Shown one piece after another: positions 59,137 to 64,000 of a stretch of DNA of 64,000 nucleotides; within the stretch, counting starts at the first letter, position 1, and every line of letters starts with the position of its first letter. Made by a program: the position numbers and the translations under genes. This stretch comes from DATBJJ01 sp036556425 (GTDB lineage Bacteria; Acidobacteriota; Vicinamibacteria; Vicinamibacterales; 2-12-FULL-66-21), in the NCBI GenBank assembly GCA_036556425.1, contig DATBJJ010000169.1, forward strand, positions 31,464 through 95,463, given 5' to 3'. The notes under the pieces are model-generated. The model saw nothing but the letters and a program-made list of their open reading frames with translations. It was not told the DNA's origin and made no database searches.

Positions 59137-60687
59137 TCAGTGCCACTGGAACCCGGGCGACGCGAGGGCGAGCCCGAACGCGTCGCGAATCCTCGACTGC
59201 GACGGCGGATCCGGCCGGAGATACGTCACGATTGCCGCTTTGTCGGCCGCCGGCATCTCACCCGCGAACAGCAGCGCGTCGATGCGATCGGCGACCTGCA
59301 CGGCCGTCGTCGCGCCCATCAGCAATCCGGGCAGATCGACGGTCACGCCGCTGACGCTGTTGTTCGCGAGGTTGAACGAGAAGTTCCAGCGAGGCAGCGG
59401 CAGGCCGCCCCAGTACTCGAACGTGTGCGGATAGCCGTCGGGCGGACCCCACTGGAACGGCAGGTGGCCGAGGCCGCCGATGTACGTGCCGCGAATCGTG
59501 TTGAGCGACGTCACGTTCGCGTTCATCACGCGCAGCGCCGAGACGATGAAGTGGAGCGGGCGCTTGAAGAGCGGCGGCGCCCAGATGATGTTCTCGTACG
59601 AGAGGATCCTGCGCAGCAGCGACTTGATGTCGCCGTTGGTGCGCATGAACTCTCCGGCGATGTCGTCGACGAGCGTCGTCGACGGGTCATAGTCGAGGAA
59701 CCAGCGAATCAGCTTCCGCGACACGAACCGCGCCGTGCTCGGATGGCGCGCGAGGATGTTCAGCACGTTCAAGCCGTCGTTGAATCCGCCGCCCGCGGCG
59801 ATCGGCACGCCGAGCACGAGCTTGCTGCCGTTGTCGTGACGGTTCGGGTCGTAGAAGAACTGCCCCGCCGTCGGATCGCCGGTGTTGCCGCGCGTGCGCC
59901 AGCCGGTGAAGCAGCGCGCGACCTCGACGATGTCGAACTGCGTGTAGCCGCCGTTCACGCCGAGCGTGTGGAGCTCCATCACCTCGCGCGCGTAGTTTTG
60001 GTTGGGCACTCTGCCGGGACGCCCATCGCTCTGTGTGTTGTTGAGATACACGAGCATCGCGGGACTCGCCGCGCTCGCGTTCAGCATCTGCGGGAAGGTC
60101 GCCATCGCGAGCCGGCGATAGACGTCGCGATCCTCCTGCGTTTTCAGAATGCTGACCTGCCCTATGTTGGTGTTGAAGTGATCGCGCCAGAACTCGACCA
60201 CGCGCTCGAAGAGCTGCCGGTTCGAGTAGATCTCGCGGATGATCGTGGCTTCCTGCAGCTCGCGCTGCACTTGCGCCGAGTCCGCCTGATAGAGCGAGAA
60301 CGGCGCGAACGTGATCGTCTGCAGCGGCGCGAGCCTCGCCTCGCAGTCGGGATCGCCGAGCACGTCGTAGTTGAGCTGCCAGTTGAGATATCCCTGGTAT
60401 CCGAGCGAGCGCATCCAGATGACGTCGTTCGCGGTCACGCCGTGCGTGACCCTGCGGAGCAGACGCATCTCGCCGCTGTCGACCGTCACGGGACGCGAGG
60501 GCCGCGGAGCGCGTACTTGCGCGTGCACTTGTTGCGCGGCGGCTCCCAACGCGCCCAGGCCCAGCAGGGCGCGCCGCGTCAGACGCGGATTGCGCGGATT
60601 ACGCCGATCCGCCCGATCCGTTCGATCCGCGCAATCCGAGTGATCCGCGTGATCCGTGTAATCCGCGAAATTCGCGTCTATCGCCAT
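59137..60687 (-). CDS. DUF1800 family protein with Tat signal
   Basis: A 516-residue DUF1800 protein. The Tat motif (LTRRALLGLGALGAAA) begins near residue 35, after an unusual lead of short triplet-like residues. The family core runs through RRVTHGVTANDVIWM, ERVVEFWRDHFNTNI, YARELMEL-type NYAREVMELHTLGVNGGY, ARCFTGWR, HPSTARFVSRKLIRWFL and the WGPPDGYP block. Function is unknown. The ATG at 60687 has AGGAG eight bases away; the GTG three codons earlier does not. It lies between the large secreted protein and DUF1501 and is probably in their transcript. Confidence 0.92.
   Translation of the reverse strand: MAIDANFADYTDHADHSDCADRTDRADRRNPRNPRLTRRALLGLGALGAAAQQVHAQVRAPRPSRPVTVDSGEMRLLRRVTHGVTANDVIWMRSLGYQGYLNWQLNYDVLGDPDCEARLAPLQTITFAPFSLYQADSAQVQRELQEATIIREIYSNRQLFERVVEFWRDHFNTNIGQVSILKTQEDRDVYRRLAMATFPQMLNASAASPAMLVYLNNTQSDGRPGRVPNQNYAREVMELHTLGVNGGYTQFDIVEVARCFTGWRTRGNTGDPTAGQFFYDPNRHDNGSKLVLGVPIAAGGGFNDGLNVLNILARHPSTARFVSRKLIRWFLDYDPSTTLVDDIAGEFMRTNGDIKSLLRRILSYENIIWAPPLFKRPLHFIVSALRVMNANVTSLNTIRGTYIGGLGHLPFQWGPPDGYPHTFEYWGGLPLPRWNFSFNLANNSVSGVTVDLPGLLMGATTAVQVADRIDALLFAGEMPAADKAAIVTYLRPDPPSQSRIRDAFGLALASPGFQWH
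60585..60676. repeat. 9-bp quasi-repeat inside the DUF1800 N-terminal coding region
   Basis: About ten units of a 9-bp word (CGATCCGCG-like) lie in the first 35 codons of the DUF1800 gene. Because 9 is a multiple of 3, the array stays in frame and encodes residues such as DYTDHADHSDCADRTDRAD. The array stops just before the Tat motif. Confidence 0.85.
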
Positions 60688-60706
60688 ACCACCCACTCCT
60701 TCGCGA

Positions 60707-63700
60707 TCAGTTCTGGACTCTGAAGAACCGGCTGCCCACGCCGGACGCTTGGCCGATGTCGTCGCGAATGACCCAATGAATCGTGTGCAGCCCGTTCGAC
60801 AGCGTGGTCGTATCGAGCATGAAGTACCCGATCGCGCCGCGTCCGCCGGTCGTGTTGTAGAGGCCGGGGAAGAGCGTCGCGATGTCGGGCCGCACGTTGT
60901 TGTAGACCGGATGGCCGCGGAAGACGCCGTCGACGTACACGTCGATCGTCGTCCCGTCGATCGGGATCTGGCGCGGCGTCGGCGCGAGCGCCCATCCGAA
61001 GTTGATGATCGTTCCGGAAACCGTCGCGCCTTGCGCCGGCGTATCGATCGTGCCGAATGGACGCGTCGAGCCTGCGTTCGCGGCGACGATGCGGCGCGTC
61101 CCGAGCAGCGTCGTGAGCCCGCTCTGATCGGTGGCGATCGCGTGCAGATCGAACGTGCCGTTGCCTTGGCCCGGCAGCATGTTCGTCAGGACCATGAAGC
61201 CCCAGCCCGCGTTGTCGTTGTCGGGCATGTTGGGGTACGCGGCCTGCACGTCCGGGCGCGCGCCGCGAATGAACACCGCGCGGCCGATGAACACGAGGAC
61301 GTTGGGATTCTCCGCGCCAACCGGCGATCGATAGACGTCGACCGATGCAATGGCGCTGTCGTCGAGCGCCCAACCGGTGACGGCGATCTCTCCCCTCGCG
61401 GTCACGCCATTTGCCGGCGTGTCGACGGCGCCGATCGGCGGCGCGGGCGCGGCAAGCGTCACGTTGACCGACGTGGCCATCGTGAAGTTGCCCGTCACCG
61501 TGCTGTGGCCGTACGCGGTGATCGTGTACGCGCCGGGAGGCAGCGAGCCCGCGGCGGTGAACGAGTATCCGGAATTCGTGAATCGCGAGCCGTGGTCGGC
61601 GCCGACGTCCGGGCGCGCGAGGCCGTACGTCGCCGCGCCAAGGAACGTGGAGCCCGCGTAGATGTGCACGGCATCGACGCCCGTCCCCGACGCCGCGGTG
61701 CCGTCGACGGCCCAGCCGCGCACGACGACGGGCTGCGGCGCGGCGCCGGGCTGCGGCAGGTCGATCGTGATGTATTGGCCGGGCTGCACGCGGAGCATCG
61801 GCGCGCCGGTCGCCGTGCGGCCATCCGGATTGACCATCGTGATCGGCTTCAAGCCCGGTATCGAATTGACGGTCGACACGTTGACGCGCGCCGTCGTCGG
61901 ACTCAGATACGCGACGCTGTTGACCGTCACGCCCGGAATGCTCGCGCCGAGATGACAGAGCCAGCCCGCGCCCGGATCGAAGAACTCGCTGCCGGCGCTG
62001 GAGGAGGCCGTCACGATGAGATCGACCGACGCGATGCCGCTCGCGAGGACCGACGGGGCGACGCTCACCGGCGTCGCGGGCGGCGGACCGACGGTCCGTC
62101 CGACCTGAAGACCGTACGAGTTGACCGCATCCGTGAACTGCTGGACGGTCCAGATCGTCGAGCCGTCGCATCCATCCATCACCGTGACCGACCCGCCGCC
62201 CCACCGTCTGCCGCGCGATGCGGATCCGGGATCGCCCGGCGGGTTGTAGGCGTCGTTGGCGGCAGTGATCAACTGCGGCGCTCGAAGCGTGTTCACTGCA
62301 TCGCCGTCGAAGCGTTCGGCGACGCCGGCGTTGGCGTATTGCGACGTGCCCGCGGTGCTGAATCCAACGACCGTGCGGCCGCGCGTCGACGCGTCGATCG
62401 ACGGCACCCAGTAGTGCTGTTCGTTGAAGCTGCCTGGCGCGCCGGACGTGAAGAGCGTCCCCGATTGGAGCACGGTGGGTGTCGCGGACGGCGAGCCGAT
62501 TTGATACCACCGCACGCCGTTGCGGTTCGCGGACGCGCTCGCCTGTCCGTTGTCCAACACGCCGATCGTCTGCGACGTCCAGATCGTGCCGCCGCGAAGC
62601 GTCGCGGACGTGAGCCGATCGTCGCCCCCGTCGAGGAACCCGTTCGTTCCGCCCGTGTTGCCGAGATGCCGCACGGTGATCGGCAGCGCCGTCGGCGCCA
62701 CCGCGATCGCGATGTTGCCGGAGATCGTCGGCGTCGTGCCGGGATTCGCCACGCGCCGCAGCATCAGCGTGCCGAACGACGCGTTGTCGACGCCGATGAA
62801 ATACCCCGTGCCCGACCCCGGATCGTCGTTGTCGACGCCATGCGGCGCGAACAGCCCCTGGCCGGCGGCGTTTCCGGTCAACCCGTGAAACGCGGTCAGC
62901 GCGATCGTCGCGCTGTTGATGACCGAGGTCTTGCGCACGACGTAGCCGGTCGTTCCCGCGTAATTCACGCCGCCGTCGCAGAACTGCACGACGCCGATGT
63001 ACAGCGCCGCGTTGTCGATGGCCAGCGTCGGTGAATCGACGGCGCAAGTGGCGGCCGGATAGCTGTTGTCGAAGGCGAAGAAGCTCCACACCGTCGAGGC
63101 GGTGATCGTCGACGCGTTGCTCGACGCGATCACGATTCGGCCGATCGCCGCGTCGGTGCCCGCGATGATGAACCACCGCCCCGCGAGGCGGTCGTACTTC
63201 ACCTTCGGCGCGAACGTCGACGCGCCGTTGCGAACGGACGTGAAGAACGCATCCGTCGTCGTGTTCAACACGCCGTCGGGCGCGCCGGTCGCCTTGGAGA
63301 TGGTTCGGATTCTGCCGGTCGCGGCGATGATGAACTGCGTCGGGCCTGCCCCGCCGCTCGGATCCGGCGGGAGCGCGCCCGTGTCTCCGAGATTCGCGCC
63401 GGTGTACGACTGCAGCAGCGTCACGGCGTCGCTCACGTCGATCGGCGTCGCCGCGGCCTCCGCCTCAGCTGCCGCGTCGCGCAGCAGCGATCGCCGCAAC
63501 GCGGCGCGCGGCGCAATCCGACGGCGCGTGACGACGGGCTCGCGGTTCTGTGCGTCCTCGCTCTGCACGTTCAGTTGCCACGTCAGGAACTGCGGCGTAC
63601 CGTTCGACTGCGCGGAGATCGTCGGCGCGAGGGCGCCGCCGGTGAGGATCGACGCGGCAGCCGCGCCGAGCAGCCAGGCCGCCCGTACGCGCAGACGCTC

Positions 63701-63724
63701 GCGCGAATTACGGAATTGACGCAT
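60707..63724 (-). CDS. Large secreted multidomain protein with Ig-like C-terminal modules
   Basis: A 1005-residue exported protein; the leader RLRVRAAWLLGAAAASILTGG is cut near SAQSNG. The N-terminal half (about 90-560) looks like a beta-propeller (FIIAATGRIRTISKATGAPDG, APKVKYDRLAGRWFIIAG, ERFDGDAVNTL, RRWGGGSVTVMDGCDGSTIWTVQ). Three or more Ig/Big-like modules follow with repeated WAVDG / TGWALDDSAIASVDVYR / IDVYVDGVFRGHPVYNNVRPD blocks, ending in GVGSRFFRVQN. No catalytic residues seen. It is probably an extracellular or surface protein. GAGG precedes the ATG at 63724. It lies 19 bases before DUF1800 in one operon. Confidence 0.87.
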   Translation of the reverse strand: MRQFRNSRERLRVRAAWLLGAAAASILTGGALAPTISAQSNGTPQFLTWQLNVQSEDAQNREPVVTRRRIAPRAALRRSLLRDAAAEAEAAATPIDVSDAVTLLQSYTGANLGDTGALPPDPSGGAGPTQFIIAATGRIRTISKATGAPDGVLNTTTDAFFTSVRNGASTFAPKVKYDRLAGRWFIIAGTDAAIGRIVIASSNASTITASTVWSFFAFDNSYPAATCAVDSPTLAIDNAALYIGVVQFCDGGVNYAGTTGYVVRKTSVINSATIALTAFHGLTGNAAGQGLFAPHGVDNDDPGSGTGYFIGVDNASFGTLMLRRVANPGTTPTISGNIAIAVAPTALPITVRHLGNTGGTNGFLDGGDDRLTSATLRGGTIWTSQTIGVLDNGQASASANRNGVRWYQIGSPSATPTVLQSGTLFTSGAPGSFNEQHYWVPSIDASTRGRTVVGFSTAGTSQYANAGVAERFDGDAVNTLRAPQLITAANDAYNPPGDPGSASRGRRWGGGSVTVMDGCDGSTIWTVQQFTDAVNSYGLQVGRTVGPPPATPVSVAPSVLASGIASVDLIVTASSSAGSEFFDPGAGWLCHLGASIPGVTVNSVAYLSPTTARVNVSTVNSIPGLKPITMVNPDGRTATGAPMLRVQPGQYITIDLPQPGAAPQPVVVRGWAVDGTAASGTGVDAVHIYAGSTFLGAATYGLARPDVGADHGSRFTNSGYSFTAAGSLPPGAYTITAYGHSTVTGNFTMATSVNVTLAAPAPPIGAVDTPANGVTARGEIAVTGWALDDSAIASVDVYRSPVGAENPNVLVFIGRAVFIRGARPDVQAAYPNMPDNDNAGWGFMVLTNMLPGQGNGTFDLHAIATDQSGLTTLLGTRRIVAANAGSTRPFGTIDTPAQGATVSGTIINFGWALAPTPRQIPIDGTTIDVYVDGVFRGHPVYNNVRPDIATLFPGLYNTTGGRGAIGYFMLDTTTLSNGLHTIHWVIRDDIGQASGVGSRFFRVQN

Positions 63725-64000
63725 GAAATCGACCTCGGGATGACCGCCGCCCACACGACGGCTGCCCGGGCTCTGCAGGGTGCGTACCCGATGGGGTGGG
63801 CGGTTTCCCGTTGAAATTGGGCCGAAAACGCGCAGACTCACGGGATCTGCGGTCGTCAGAACTGTGCCCGATCGTGCAAGTCTGTCAGAAATTCATGGTG
63901 CCAAGGTGCAAGGGTGCCAGGGTGCCGGGGTGCAGGGTGCCGAGGTCCAGGGTGCCAGGGTGCCAAGGTGCCAGAGTGCCAAGGTGCCAGAGTGCCAAGG
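63725..64000. other. Upstream region of the large secreted protein gene
   Basis: Bases 63725-63896 should hold the operon's promoter, but I could not identify a convincing box. The remainder is the 8-bp array at 63897-64000. No gene is visible before the window ends. Confidence 0.4.
63897..64000. repeat. 8-bp quasi-repeat of gtgccagg units
   Basis: About thirteen near-copies of GTGCCAGG/GTGCCAAG run to the end of the window. Period is mostly 8, with some 7- and 9-base units. The last copies alternate AAGGTGCC and AGAGTGCC, giving a 16-base higher-order repeat. The array probably continues beyond the window. Confidence 0.9.

Noticed and set aside
63897..64000. Possible CRISPR array at the window end
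   Set aside because: Units are 7-9 bases with no spacers and no cas genes nearby. It is a short tandem repeat.

Overview
The window looks like a chromosomal segment from a GC-rich acidobacterium, probably of the Vicinamibacteria type. The evidence is the gene content: two PadR/ADOP pairs (acidobacterial duplicated orphan permeases), two large TonB-dependent receptors with N-terminal carboxypeptidase-regulatory-like domains, a DUF1501/DUF1800 pair, many secreted proteins with Gram-negative signals, and long spurious open frames on the strand opposite real genes. No rRNA, tRNA, CRISPR array, insertion sequence or prophage gene was recognised. The taxonomic assignment is inference from gene families, not from a marker gene.

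Layout. 1-4.2 kb: the 3' part of an HtrA/DegP protease converges on two tandem response regulators with HD-GYP domains, followed by a secreted protein of unknown function. 4.3-5.5 kb: a membrane-anchored protein with a FlgO/TolB-like C-terminus and a 64-residue protein. 5.7-11.9 kb (minus strand): a seven-gene signalling cluster with overlapping genes (three stand-alone receivers, an Hpt protein, a membrane histidine kinase, a PAS hybrid kinase and a sigma-54 activator) preceded by a small membrane protein. 12-16.7 kb: a PRC-barrel-like protein, a small beta-barrel-like protein, and a sugar cassette (nucleotidyltransferase, galactokinase-like GHMP kinase, Tat-exported Gfo/Idh/MocA protein of GH109 type) ending in a terminator. 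17-22.8 kb: vanadium-type haloperoxidase, YbjQ, a PadR/ADOP pair, and an isoaspartyl methyltransferase with an export signal. 22.9-30.5 kb: a TonB receptor, an S9 peptidase and a PQQ-like propeller protein.

30.4-37.7 kb (minus strand) is the most interesting region. It reads as one copper/silver operon: a CueR-type MerR regulator, a CopA-type ATPase, a Cys/His-rich exported protein, a TonB receptor, and a BNR-repeat lipoprotein with a Cys-x-Cys-Cys motif and a His-rich loop. The promoter just upstream has the 19-bp spacer and right half-site typical of CueR operators. The regulator and pump are standard; linking them to the receptor and lipoprotein is the possibly undescribed part.

37.8-42.4 kb: a tightly packed RidA / ornithine-cyclodeaminase-family / SDR / TruA operon, a secreted unknown, and an Fcy1-like cytosine deaminase joined to the second PadR/ADOP operon (42.4-45.4 kb), whose promoter contains two GTATATAC boxes. 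45.7-49.9 kb: two tandem paralogous secreted proteins of unknown function. 49.9-56.7 kb: an M16 zinc peptidase and an M36 fungalysin with CARDB repeats. 56.9-63.7 kb: a TauE/SafE permease and an operon of a large secreted multidomain protein, DUF1800 and DUF1501.

Small-scale structure. Gaps between genes often carry arrays of 7-10 bp quasi-repeats, with a different unit at each site. At two places such an array runs into a coding end. Two REP-like palindromes are also present.
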